Source of the DNA: CAYFQV01 sp964413635
GTDB lineage: Bacteria > Spirochaetota > Spirochaetia > DSM-27196 > PWMO01
DNA length: 48,931 nucleotides
Assembly: GCA_964413635.1 (NCBI GenBank)
Contig: CAYPTH010000009.1
Location: 1-48,931, forward strand
Direction of reading: 5' to 3'
A program made the translations under genes and the position numbers. The notes below the pieces were generated by a model. The model did not search any database. It was not told where the DNA came from and saw only the letters and a program-made list of their open reading frames with translations. Position 1 is the stretch's first letter; the number at the start of each line of letters is the position of its first letter. This document shows, piece by piece, positions 40,928 through 48,931 of this stretch.

Positions 40928-42498
40928 TACATGACGAACCGAAGAAGGACCTGTGATCCACCGATGAGCGCGCCGAGCAAGGCGCCGAAGAGGTTGATCC
41001 ACTTCAGATGGCGCGCAATGACCATGAGCAGGAGCTCCTCCACGCGCTTCACGTCCAGGCTGTTCACACGGTCAACCACGAGCTGCCGCACGTCAACCGT
41101 CTCGAGAACCTGAGGGATTCGCCGCTCCACCAAGCGCGCGACCTGCTTAGTCGCTGCGACATCGATCTGGCGTTTCTGTCGAGTGGGAATGCGGAGGATC
41201 CGTTGCAGACTCTCTCTCTGGAGCCGTTGACGAAAGCGGTGAACCGCGGCACGGAGCTCCTCAGCCAAGTGTTCCGTCGTCCCCTCCCGTTGCAACCAGT
41301 TGTCCACGCTGCTCACCACGTACTCAATAGCCTGCTCTCGGCGGATCTCCGTCACGCTCGAGATAATATCCTCCATGCTCCGCTCGCCGTTACGCTCAAT
41401 GGCGCGCTCGACGCTCTCCACGAGCTGCTCCCGCACCTCAGGGCGCTCGACCACGTCGGCAACGTGGTTGAGAAGCTTTTCGAAAATCGCCGGAATATTC
41501 AAATTGCCGCGGGCCGCCGCCTCTCGCATCCCCTGCTCCTGGATGCGCTTCATGGCGTCTATGCCGGCACGAATAACACGCTCCTTGTTCTCCGGATCGC
41601 GCCCGGCGTCGCGGAGCAAAGCAATGATATCGTCCACAATCTCCGGCATCTTCTCTTCGAGTTGGCGATCATACTGCGCCGCGGAGACGAAGAAGCGTTG
41701 GACGAAGGTAAGCCTGGCGAGAACGCGCCGCAGGAGGGCCTTGCCGCGAACGCTGAGATCCCGCCGCACCTCCGGCTGATTGAGCCACGTAAGGACGTGC
41801 TCGAGGGTGGGGTCGTAGATCCCCACCATGATGCGGGCAACTTCCGAGATCACACCGTCGGTAAGAAAGCGCGACATGGGTGCGTCCGAACCAAGCTGCC
41901 CGTCCAGCCACTGATGGCCAATGTCAAGGATGGTGCTCTTGAGCTCTCCCTGGGAAAAGGTTGCGAGCATCTGTTCCAGGAGCTCACGCCGAGAGTCCCG
42001 GTTCGGTAACACGGAATCCAGCCGCGCGCTCATAAAGCTGTCTACCCCCGCGGCGACGGCGCGGTCGGTCACGCTCTTGAGCTCCTTGGACCGAAGGAGG
42101 TCGGGGACTTTACGGGTGATCCACTCCTCAACTCGATCGAAGGCGCGCACGTACGCCTCCTCCGATTCGGCGGGAATGGGACGACTCAAGATTCGCTCGG
42201 TTAGTCCCTCGATCCCACGCTCCAAACTCATGTAGAACTTTTGGGAAGCGATGTGCTCGCGAATCGTCTCTTCCGTCAGGAGCTGCGTGGATACCATTCG
42301 CCCAATGCTCTCGGCAAGCTGATACCGCTGCTTGGGAATGATTCCCGGTGTCAGCGGAACGCGGATACCAAGAACACGCTTCTCCCGGAGCGGCCGGAAG
42401 AGCATGCGAATCGCAATGTAGTTTGTGATGTATCCAATTGCGGCGCCCAGCACAAGCGGCAACACAATGGGAAGCGCATCCAGGAAAGCCGGCGTCAT
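40927..42498 (-). CDS. DUF445 family membrane protein
   Basis: This 523-residue protein starts with a membrane helix and the DUF445 signature GAAIGYITNYIAIRMLFRPLREK, here in parts GYITNYIAIRMLF and FRPLREK. The FTPGIIPKxR motif follows (LTPGIIPKQRYQLA). The long middle is helical and charged, and a second membrane helix closes the C-terminus (INLFGALLGALIGGSQVLL). The family is widespread in bacteria, including Bacillus YheB, without an agreed function. It overlaps the SH3 lipoprotein gene by four bases and the cyclase gene by one. Confidence 0.85.
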   Translation of the reverse strand: MTPAFLDALPIVLPLVLGAAIGYITNYIAIRMLFRPLREKRVLGIRVPLTPGIIPKQRYQLAESIGRMVSTQLLTEETIREHIASQKFYMSLERGIEGLTERILSRPIPAESEEAYVRAFDRVEEWITRKVPDLLRSKELKSVTDRAVAAGVDSFMSARLDSVLPNRDSRRELLEQMLATFSQGELKSTILDIGHQWLDGQLGSDAPMSRFLTDGVISEVARIMVGIYDPTLEHVLTWLNQPEVRRDLSVRGKALLRRVLARLTFVQRFFVSAAQYDRQLEEKMPEIVDDIIALLRDAGRDPENKERVIRAGIDAMKRIQEQGMREAAARGNLNIPAIFEKLLNHVADVVERPEVREQLVESVERAIERNGERSMEDIISSVTEIRREQAIEYVVSSVDNWLQREGTTEHLAEELRAAVHRFRQRLQRESLQRILRIPTRQKRQIDVAATKQVARLVERRIPQVLETVDVRQLVVDRVNSLDVKRVEELLLMVIARHLKWINLFGALLGALIGGSQVLLRFVM

Positions 42499-42905
42499 TC
42501 ACCATCTCCGTCGTCTAAGATCTGTCGGGCTGCATTATCCGCCCGCGCGCGAGACTCGTAGAGCGAGACTCCAGATTCTACCACCCAGCCGTCAACCGCT
42601 TCTCCGCGTATCTTGAGCCAGCTCGCTCCGGCATCGTTCCGGGCGTCTTCGATAACCTCCCGGACTTCAACAACGACGCCTCGCCGGACGTAGTCACTGA
42701 TTGCCGCGCCTTCATTGGGCTCTTCTCGGACGCGCACGTAGCTGCCCGTAACGACGCCCCAGCGGTCGCGTATCGAGACAATGGGGGTTTCCGGGAGCTC
42801 GATCTCAGTCGCCGACTGCGCCCTGCGTCCACAGCCAAGAGGTATGAGTAGCTGAGCGGCCACCAGTGTAGAGAGAAGGACAACTCGAAGTGAACCCCGT
42901 TTCAC
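42495..42905 (-). CDS. SH3-domain lipoprotein
   Basis: This 136-residue protein has a lipoprotein signal peptide with the cleavage/lipidation site LIPLGC (C25). A bacterial SH3-like domain covers residues ~48-115 (YVRVREEPNEGAAISDYVRRG, then SWLKIRGEAVDGWV). Such domains usually bind peptidoglycan peptides. The start is GTG 42905, overlapping the uvrB stop (GTGA). It is placed between uvrB and DUF445 in the same transcript. Confidence 0.82.
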   Translation of the reverse strand: MKRGSLRVVLLSTLVAAQLLIPLGCGRRAQSATEIELPETPIVSIRDRWGVVTGSYVRVREEPNEGAAISDYVRRGVVVEVREVIEDARNDAGASWLKIRGEAVDGWVVESGVSLYESRARADNAARQILDDGDGE

Positions 42906-44914
42906 GCCGTACCCGCCTGCCGGCCTGTCTGGTCTTTGAGGGAGTTGATCTCATCTCGAATGACGGCGGCCTCTTCGAATTCCAAGTTTTTGGCGTGCTC
43001 GAGCATTTGATCCTCGAGCGCCTTGATGAGCTTCTTCCGCTCAGCCGGGACCAGCACGTTGTAGGAATCTTTCAGAATGTCGATGGAAACGCGCTCGGTT
43101 TGCTGCTTCTCTTCCTTCTCCCGGACAATTATGTCGTGGATCGCCTTCTCAATGGTCCGCGGCGTTATGCCGTGCTTCTCGTTGTAGTCGAGTTGGATTC
43201 GCCGGCGTCGGTCGGTCTCCTCGATCGCCTCGCGCATGGCGTGGCTTTCCTTGTCCGCGTACATGATGACCTTGCCGTTGACGTTGCGCGCGGCACGGCC
43301 AATCGTTTGGATGAGCGAAGTGCTCGATCGCAGGAAACCGATCTTGTCCGCATCCAGGATGGCAATGAGGGATACCTCGGGAAGGTCGAGGCCCTCTCGC
43401 AGCAGGTTGATCCCAACCAGCACGTCGTATGTTCCTGCGCGGAGATCGGTCAGCAACTCTACGCGCTCGATCGTCTCGATCTCCGAGTGAAGATAACGGA
43501 TACGAACACCGAGTCCCGATAGGTAATCCGCCAGATCTTCCGCCATCTTCTTGGTCAAGGTCGTGACCAGGACACGTTCCCCCGCGGCAACGCGCTCGCG
43601 GATCTGCCCGTAGAGGTGGTCAATTTGGCCCTCGGTCTTGCGAACCTCAATCATGGGGTCCACCAAACCCGTTGGCCGAATAATCTGCTCCACCAGCTGT
43701 GTCGATTTCTCCAGCTCCTCGTCTTTCGGCGTCGCGGAGACAAAGATGGTCTTTTCGAGGAGCGAATCGAACTCATCGAAGACCAGGGGGCGGTTGTCCA
43801 GCGCCGAGGGGAGCCGAAAGCCGTACTCGACAAGCGAGAGCTTCCGCGACCTGTCGCCGGCGAACATACCGCGGATCTGTGGAACCGTCACATGGGATTC
43901 GTCAATGAAGGTGAGGAATCGGCTCGGGAAGTAGTCCAAGAGCACCGCCGGACGCTCGCCCTCATCGCGACCGCTGATGTGGCGCGAGTAATTCTCTATC
44001 CCGGAGCAATACCCCATTTCCTCGAGCATTTCGAGGTCGTAGGTTGTCCGAGTCTTCAGGCGCTGCGCCTCTAGGAGCTTACGGCTTTCCACGAGCTCCT
44101 GATATCTGACATCGAGCTCGCCCTTGATCCCCTCGATGGCCGCCTGTACCTGCCGTTCCGGGGTGACAAAATGCTTGGCTGGGTAGATGACCGCTACGTC
44201 GAGCTCCGCCGCCGTGTTCCCGGTGAGCGGATTGAACTGCGTAATGCGCGCCACTTCGTCGAAATCGAATTCGACGCGGTAGGCCTCTTCCATGTATGCA
44301 GGGAGAATCTCCATGACGTCGCCCCGGATCCGGAAGGTCCCTCGCTCGAGCGTTGCGTCATTGCGATCGTACTGGAGCGAAACCAACCGGCGCCGGATGT
44401 CTTGGAGGTCGACCTCTGCGCCTCGGTCGATGCGGACCTTCATGTCGCGGTAGTCCCTGGGGCTTCCCAGGCCGTAGATGCAGGAGACAGTTGCGACAAC
44501 AATCACGTCGTTGCGCTCGAGCAGGTTGGTCGTCGCCGACAGCCGAAGGCGATCGATCTCGTCGTTGATGGAGGCATCCTTCTCAATATAGAGGTCCTTC
44601 GAGGCAACGTATGCTTCCGGCTGGTAGTAGTCGTAGTACGAGACGAAGTACTCGACGGCGTTCTCCGGGAAGAACTCTTTGAACTCTCGATACAGTTGTG
44701 CCGCCAGGGTCTTGTTGTGTGAGATCACCAGAGTCGGCACCTGCTCGGCCTCAATGATCTTCGCCATGGTGTAGGTCTTTCCCGACCCGGTTACACCCTT
44801 GAGCGTTTGGAACGTATGGTCCGCTGCCAAACCCTCGCTGAGCTTCTGGATTGCCTGTCCCTGGTCGCCTGCCGGCTCGTACTTGGAGACCGCCTTGAAT
44901 TTGCGCACGCTCAT
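42902..44914 (-). CDS. uvrB: Excinuclease ABC subunit B
   Basis: This 670-residue protein is UvrB, the damage-verifying helicase-like subunit of nucleotide excision repair. Walker A is GVTGSGKT at 40-47, and the damage-gripping beta-hairpin region reads YYDYYQPEAYV. The central block includes GINLLREGLDLPEV and QTIGRAARN. A C-terminal UVR domain for UvrC binding is present (ALEDQMLEHAKNLEFEEAAVIRDEI). The length is standard. It starts 12 bases after the degP-like stop. Confidence 0.98.
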   Translation of the reverse strand: MSVRKFKAVSKYEPAGDQGQAIQKLSEGLAADHTFQTLKGVTGSGKTYTMAKIIEAEQVPTLVISHNKTLAAQLYREFKEFFPENAVEYFVSYYDYYQPEAYVASKDLYIEKDASINDEIDRLRLSATTNLLERNDVIVVATVSCIYGLGSPRDYRDMKVRIDRGAEVDLQDIRRRLVSLQYDRNDATLERGTFRIRGDVMEILPAYMEEAYRVEFDFDEVARITQFNPLTGNTAAELDVAVIYPAKHFVTPERQVQAAIEGIKGELDVRYQELVESRKLLEAQRLKTRTTYDLEMLEEMGYCSGIENYSRHISGRDEGERPAVLLDYFPSRFLTFIDESHVTVPQIRGMFAGDRSRKLSLVEYGFRLPSALDNRPLVFDEFDSLLEKTIFVSATPKDEELEKSTQLVEQIIRPTGLVDPMIEVRKTEGQIDHLYGQIRERVAAGERVLVTTLTKKMAEDLADYLSGLGVRIRYLHSEIETIERVELLTDLRAGTYDVLVGINLLREGLDLPEVSLIAILDADKIGFLRSSTSLIQTIGRAARNVNGKVIMYADKESHAMREAIEETDRRRRIQLDYNEKHGITPRTIEKAIHDIIVREKEEKQQTERVSIDILKDSYNVLVPAERKKLIKALEDQMLEHAKNLEFEEAAVIRDEINSLKDQTGRQAGTA

Positions 44915-44926
44915 AGAGTTCCGCTG

Positions 44927-46183
44927 CTAATCCCACTGGAACCGTTCCGGACGCTCGGAGAGGACAACTGTTGTCTCACGTCGGCGACTGCCGCGTAGGT
45001 ACTCAACCCTTACCTCCTGGCCGGGCCGGTTGTCCTCCAGGGCCTCATAGAGGTTCTCCAGTGACTGGACGGCTGTCCCGTCCACCTCGACGATGATGTC
45101 GCCACCGAGATAGATGATTGTACTACCGTAGCGAACAGGCCGGGACGTATCACCACCCCGGAGTCCGGCTTCATCCGCGTTTCCGCCCTCCACGACCTCC
45201 GAGATGAGGACTCCCCGGTCAACCGGCAAATCGGCGTACTGCACAAGGCGCGGAAAGAGCTGCCTGGGGACGATCTCGATCCAGCCGCGTCGCACACGGC
45301 CGAACTCAATCAGATCCGGAACGATTCGCCGCGCCGTGTCCACGGGCACGGCGAAGCCAATCCCAATACTCCCGCCGTTCGGAGAAAAGATCACCGTGTT
45401 GATGCCAATCATGTTGCCGGACGTATCCAAGAGGGGACCGCCCGAATTCCCACGGTTGATCGAGGCGTCTGTTTGAATCATGTCTCGGATCACCAGATTG
45501 CCGGCGGCGCGGATTGCGCGACCGAGACCACTGACAACCCCCGTTGTCAGCGTTCGATCCAGACCAAAGGGATTGCCTATCGCAAGGACCTTCTGGCCAA
45601 CGCGAAGATCTCGAGACGTTGACATGGGAATGGTTACGAGATCACGGTCACCAGGATCGAACTTGATTACTGCCAGGTCGTTCTCGGGGTCGCTACCGAT
45701 TACCTCGCCCTCTATCTGCTCGCCATCCGATAGCGTGACAAAAACCTTGAATGCCTCTTTCACCACGTGGTGGTTCGTCAGGACGTATCCGCGTTGATCG
45801 ATGATGGACCCGGATCCACTGCTGCCCTCTTGAGGGACCGGCTCGAGAAACCAGTTATACGCAACCGTCTCCGTAGTGATGTTGACCACGGCGCGGTTTC
45901 GCTGCTCGTAGACGCGAATGTTCTCGAGCTCATCGTCGGTGAAGCGGCTGTCGGAGGCGACAGCGACCGCCCGCTCGTTGGGATAATCGCCGGTCTGATA
46001 GCGAAAGCTCGACTGCTGCGAGCTGAGCTTTTCAGACGCACCGGCACCGGCCTGAGATCCCTGCGCCTCCTGCCCCTCTCCAAGGGGAGTCCGAACCAAA
46101 CCGAACCCAATGGCCAGAAGCGCGACAAGCGCTCCAATAATGGCAAGATAAACTATCCGCTCTCGGACCGATGGACGTTTCAT
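44927..46183 (-). CDS. Membrane-anchored DegP/HtrA-type serine protease
   Basis: This 418-residue protease has an N-terminal membrane anchor (~8-30) and a trypsin-like domain. The catalytic triad is H139 (TNHHVV), D169 (ENDLAV) and S247 (GNSGGP). One C-terminal PDZ domain covers ~305-405 (ISEVVEGGNADEAGLRGGD). The single anchor and single PDZ resemble DegS/HtrA2-like proteins rather than the two-PDZ DegP. It should act in the periplasm on misfolded or signalling proteins. It lies between comM and uvrB on the same strand. Confidence 0.95.
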   Translation of the reverse strand: MKRPSVRERIVYLAIIGALVALLAIGFGLVRTPLGEGQEAQGSQAGAGASEKLSSQQSSFRYQTGDYPNERAVAVASDSRFTDDELENIRVYEQRNRAVVNITTETVAYNWFLEPVPQEGSSGSGSIIDQRGYVLTNHHVVKEAFKVFVTLSDGEQIEGEVIGSDPENDLAVIKFDPGDRDLVTIPMSTSRDLRVGQKVLAIGNPFGLDRTLTTGVVSGLGRAIRAAGNLVIRDMIQTDASINRGNSGGPLLDTSGNMIGINTVIFSPNGGSIGIGFAVPVDTARRIVPDLIEFGRVRRGWIEIVPRQLFPRLVQYADLPVDRGVLISEVVEGGNADEAGLRGGDTSRPVRYGSTIIYLGGDIIVEVDGTAVQSLENLYEALEDNRPGQEVRVEYLRGSRRRETTVVLSERPERFQWD

Positions 46184-46257
46184 GGTGCACGCCTAATATA
46201 GCGGATGACCCGGCAGATGCCAACAATGGGAAGCGCAGAACGGTGGCGGCTGCGCGC

Positions 46258-47778
46258 TCACTCCCACTGCGCTGCGTATCGGCGGTACTGAAGGGCCTCG
46301 GAGACGTGCAGGTCCCGCACTTCTCGCGACGGCTCAATGTCGGCGATTGTTCGAGCAACCCGGAGCGCTTGAATGAGCCCCCGGTTTGAGAGTCGCAGGT
46401 GGGAGGCTCCGCTTCGGAGCAGGGACTCTGCCTCCGGCTCCAGCGCCGCCCTCTCACGCAGAGCGCCGTAGGCCGCCGTAGCATTGAGAAGCCCCTCGCC
46501 GAAACGGGATTGTTGGGCGGCACGTGCCTCGCGGACCCGGCCCCGCAAATCCGCGGAGCACTCCGTCGTCTCGTCGGAAAGAATGTCCCCACTGATCGGC
46601 GGAATTGCGAGACGGAGCTCGATGCGATCGAGAAGAGCTCCGCCGAGACGCTTCCAGTACCGAGAAATCTCGAGCTCGCTACACAGACAGCGCGTTGTTG
46701 CACTGTCGCGGTAGCCGCACGGGCAGGGATTTGTTGCCAAGAGAAGCTGGAAGTCCGCCGGAAACCAGTACTGCTCCCCAGCTCGCACAATGCAGACACT
46801 TCCGTCTTGCAGCGGCTGGCGTAGGCTCTGCAGCGCCCGCGGAGCGAATTCAAGGGCCTCGTCTAAACAGAGCACACCCCCATGGGCCAACGACGCTTCC
46901 CCGGGCAGGACCATGGACCCGCCGCCGATCAAACCCTCCAGCGTTGCAGACTGGTGGGGTCTGCGAACAGGCGGGCGCCGCATGAGCCCACCGTTGGCTT
47001 TGAGCGTTCCGGCGAGGGAGTGAATTCGGGTCGCTTCTACCGCCCGGTCGCCTTGAAGGTCCGGCAGAATGGAGGGATAACAGCTGAGCGCCAAGCTCTT
47101 CCCGACACCGGGTGCCCCCACCAGTAGCAGGCTGTGGCCGCCGGCCGCGGCTATCTCACTCACGCGTTTCACGAGAGGATGCCCCCGCATCTCCCGGAAG
47201 TCGGAATTGCCGAAGGAGGGGGCCTCGACTGTCGAGTCGTCGTGGTCGTTTTCCGTTACGCCCGCGGGAGGCCCGGATGGATCCACGGCCGCAACAGCCT
47301 CTTCCAGCGTGCCCGCGCCGCGTATGACCAGCCCGGAGATGATGGACGCTTCGGCGACATTCGCGTGCGGGAGGATGACGTGACGAATTCCGGCCTCTCG
47401 CGCAGCAACAATCGCGGCCAATACACCCGAGACCGGGCGGAGCGAGCCGTTCAATTGCAGCTCTCCGAGGGCGAGTATCGCCGGGTAGCCGCGACTCGGC
47501 AGTTGACCGCTTGCGTGGAGCACCGCGAGGGCAATGGCGAGGTCGAAGGAAGCGCCGACCTTGGGCACACCGGCCGGCACGAGGTTGATGATTACCCGAT
47601 CCTGAGGATACACCAGCCCAACATTTCGAGTGGCGGTGCGAACGCGCTCTCTCGCCTCCCGTACCGCTCCGCCCGGAAGACCGACTATGTCGGTTCCAGG
47701 TATCCCCCGACGTATGTCAACTTCGACCGTCACCAAATGACCGTCGAACCCGCGCGGAACAAAGCAGTGAATGTCCAT
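46258..47778 (-). CDS. comM: ComM/YifB-type Mg-chelatase-like AAA+ ATPase
   Basis: This 506-residue protein has the YifB N-terminal Lon-like domain (VEVDIRRGIPGTDIVGLPGGAV, in parts). Walker A is GAPGVGKS at 221-228, and the magnesium-chelatase region contains CLDEALEF and NPCPCGYRDS. ComM is a DNA helicase that extends branch migration during natural transformation. The ATG at 47778 has a GGAGG site and matches the family start (MDIHCFVPRGFDGHLV); the longer reading has no such support. It follows rnhA by 46 bases. Confidence 0.95.
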   Translation of the reverse strand: MDIHCFVPRGFDGHLVTVEVDIRRGIPGTDIVGLPGGAVREARERVRTATRNVGLVYPQDRVIINLVPAGVPKVGASFDLAIALAVLHASGQLPSRGYPAILALGELQLNGSLRPVSGVLAAIVAAREAGIRHVILPHANVAEASIISGLVIRGAGTLEEAVAAVDPSGPPAGVTENDHDDSTVEAPSFGNSDFREMRGHPLVKRVSEIAAAGGHSLLLVGAPGVGKSLALSCYPSILPDLQGDRAVEATRIHSLAGTLKANGGLMRRPPVRRPHQSATLEGLIGGGSMVLPGEASLAHGGVLCLDEALEFAPRALQSLRQPLQDGSVCIVRAGEQYWFPADFQLLLATNPCPCGYRDSATTRCLCSELEISRYWKRLGGALLDRIELRLAIPPISGDILSDETTECSADLRGRVREARAAQQSRFGEGLLNATAAYGALRERAALEPEAESLLRSGASHLRLSNRGLIQALRVARTIADIEPSREVRDLHVSEALQYRRYAAQWE

Positions 47779-47824
47779 GTCACCCAGCCTCCGCCCTTTC
47801 CACGGCGGAAACGGGGCTGTGGCT

Positions 47825-48289
47825 TCAGCCCATCTCTCGAATACCCTGCTGTACCAGGGCGTCGCACTCCTCATTGCCGGGCTCACCCGCGTGACCTTCT
47901 ACCCACTCCCAGGAGGGGCCGACCTCGGAAACCAGTGCGTCGAGACGCCGCCAGAGATCCTGGTTCTTCACCGGTTTCTTGGAAGCGGTACGCCAGCCGT
48001 TCCTCTTCCACGTCGAAATCCACGACGTGATCCCTTGTTGCACGTACCGAGAGTCGGTCCTGCAGATGAGTCCGCCTTCACACTCCCCGTTCAGTCGAAC
48101 GTACTCCAGACCTTCTATAACCGCCGAGAGTTCCATTCTATTGTTGGTGGTGTCCTCTTCCGCACCGAAAAGCCGAACCACTTCGTCCGAGCCGTCTCGA
48201 CGGTAGAGCACAAAGGCCCAGGCCCCGGGGCCCGGGTTTCCGTGACACCCCCCGTCGGTATAGAGTACGCAGACATTCGTGTGTGACAT
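47825..48289 (-). CDS. rnhA: Ribonuclease HI
   Basis: This 154-residue enzyme removes RNA from RNA-DNA hybrids. All catalytic residues are visible: D12 (YTDGG), E53 (NNRMEL), D79 (RTDSRYV), D143 (ECDALV) and the loop histidine H133 (EGHAG). The basic protrusion (ISTWKRNGWRTASKKPVKN) is present. The length is normal. It is the most upstream gene of the - strand run toward comM and uvrB. Confidence 0.97.
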   Translation of the reverse strand: MSHTNVCVLYTDGGCHGNPGPGAWAFVLYRRDGSDEVVRLFGAEEDTTNNRMELSAVIEGLEYVRLNGECEGGLICRTDSRYVQQGITSWISTWKRNGWRTASKKPVKNQDLWRRLDALVSEVGPSWEWVEGHAGEPGNEECDALVQQGIREMG

Positions 48290-48323
48290 GGCTTCCTCGC
48301 ATTCGAAGTTGGCGACTTTCTAC

Positions 48324-48335
48324 CACGACGTCGTG
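48324..48335. promoter_or_regulatory. Perfect 12-base palindrome in the rnhA/HsdS-like spacer
   Basis: CACGACGTCGTG is perfectly symmetric. It lies 35 bases upstream of rnhA and about 15 bases before the candidate -35 box of the divergent HsdS-like gene, so it could be an operator. The next inverted repeat, GTGTC-N8-GACAC (48339-48356), overlaps that -35 box. Confidence 0.4.
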
Positions 48336-48349
48336 ACGGTGTCCATTCA

Positions 48350-48379
48350 TTGACACGCCGCGGAAGATGAACGTAAATT
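48350..48379 (+). promoter_or_regulatory. Candidate promoter of the HsdS-like gene
   Basis: A perfect TTGACA (48350-48355) is followed after 18 bases by TAAATT (48374-48379). The surrounding spacer is markedly richer in A and T than the rest of the window. Confidence 0.45.
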
Positions 48380-48429
48380 AATAAAGGAAGATTTGTACAT
48401 TTTGAATTACGAAGTACAGGGAGAGAGGG

Positions 48430-48931
48430 ATGCCCTCAAACAATACATTGAACCAAGCTCAAACCATGGGAATTTCGGGCGTAGCGCTGAAGAACGAGGC
48501 GCGAATTCTGCGCGCCCCACTCCTTAAGAATGAGGACAACGGAAACGGCGCCGTGTATCGCGTGGCGGCGATTACCGATTTCCCAAACGTTGGATTCATG
48601 CCCGCGCCCCTTCGCTCGATTCACGTGAGCGACAGCTTGAAGCTCGCTCGAAAATACGCATTGCAACCCTACGACGTGCTCGTGACAATCGTGGGTACTA
48701 TAGGCGCCGTGGCCATTGTCCCGCCGGAATTGCCGGATGACCCTGAAAACTCCGAGGGATGGGTTCCTGCGACGAACATGCTCGCGGTTCGCTTTCGAGA
48801 GGAAGCGGAGAAGAAGGCGATCGCCTTCGCCGTGTTCATGCAGTCGCGTCATGGCGAACAGGTGCTCGACGAACTGACCCACGGTACAACAATCCCGCTT
48901 GTCTCCAAGAAGGAGTTTTCCCGGCGCCTTA
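48430..48931 (+). CDS. HsdS-like DNA specificity (TRD-type) protein, 3' partial
   Basis: An open frame runs from ATG 48430 to the right edge (167 codons) with GGGAGAGAGG before the ATG. The protein shows the target-recognition-domain pattern of type I restriction S subunits: DVLVTIVGTIGAVAIVP near residue 85, then WVPATNMLAVRF near 115. Last come a helix with MQSRHGEQVLDEL and THGTTIPLVSKKEF near 155. The N-terminus differs from classical HsdS, and no hsdM or hsdR lies upstream. It could be an S subunit, a specificity half-domain or part of a fused methylase system. The identification rests on these motifs only. Confidence 0.65.
   Translation, partial: MPSNNTLNQAQTMGISGVALKNEARILRAPLLKNEDNGNGAVYRVAAITDFPNVGFMPAPLRSIHVSDSLKLARKYALQPYDVLVTIVGTIGAVAIVPPELPDDPENSEGWVPATNMLAVRFREEAEKKAIAFAVFMQSRHGEQVLDELTHGTTIPLVSKKEFSRRL

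Noticed and set aside
1..48931. Insertion sequences, phage genes, CRISPR arrays or rRNA genes
   Set aside because: No transposase, integrase, phage structural protein, regularly spaced DNA repeats or rRNA sequence was found.

Overview
The window is a GC-rich stretch of bacterial chromosome that most likely comes from a free-living spirochaete (Spirochaeta/Alkalispirochaeta-like). Supporting signs are a FliG paralogue whose FliM-contact motif has been lost, an alanyl-tRNA synthetase lacking the usual C-terminal domain, an orphan groES, a short group-2 sigma factor, an NtrC-type kinase/regulator pair resembling Borrelia Hk2/Rrp2, and tandem TPR proteins. A run of 100 Ns (15947-16046) inside alaS marks a scaffold join in a draft assembly. 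The window contains no insertion sequences, phage genes, rRNA or CRISPR arrays. Most of it is tightly packed core genome.

Layout. 1-3181 (+): the 3' part of a divergent molybdenum-hydroxylase operon (Mo subunit, 2Fe-2S subunit, FAD subunit). 3218-9896 (+): dnaE, a YggT membrane protein, recG and rsmD. 9966-14947 (+): hisZ-hisG-hisB, two TPR proteins and an RlmN-like radical SAM enzyme. 14950-18570 (-): alaS, a TM2/winged-helix protein and a FliG1-like protein. 18718-18793 (+): tRNA-Phe with its own promoter and terminator. 18850-23102 (-): a phosphatase-like protein, ppdK and an alternative sigma factor. 23547-23816 (+): groES. 23911-26343 (-): a DinG-type helicase with an N-terminal RadC-like JAMM domain. 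26493-29348 (+): asd-lysC and a J-domain protein. 29361-34674 (-): murG-cvpA-holB-HK-RR. 34718-35581 (+): a secreted protein. 35695-39866 (+): a phosphate-sensing cluster (PstS-like, phoU, phoB, phoR). 39863-48289 (-): rnhA-comM-degP-uvrB-SH3 lipoprotein-DUF445-diguanylate cyclase. 48430-end (+): an HsdS-like specificity protein cut off by the window.

The most informative regulatory observation is a near-consensus sigma-54 (-24/-12) promoter directly in front of the alternative sigma factor gene, with a candidate enhancer inverted repeat 100-145 bp upstream. A sigma-54-dependent activator and its soluble kinase are encoded 6 kb away. This arrangement resembles the Borrelia RpoN-RpoS cascade, but the link to this particular activator is inference. 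The other points worth checking are the JAMM-DinG fusion, the degenerate cofactor loops of the Mo-hydroxylase, the phosphate cluster that has a PstS-like protein but no pstCAB genes, and the HsdS-like gene at the right edge, which may open a restriction or defence locus outside the window.
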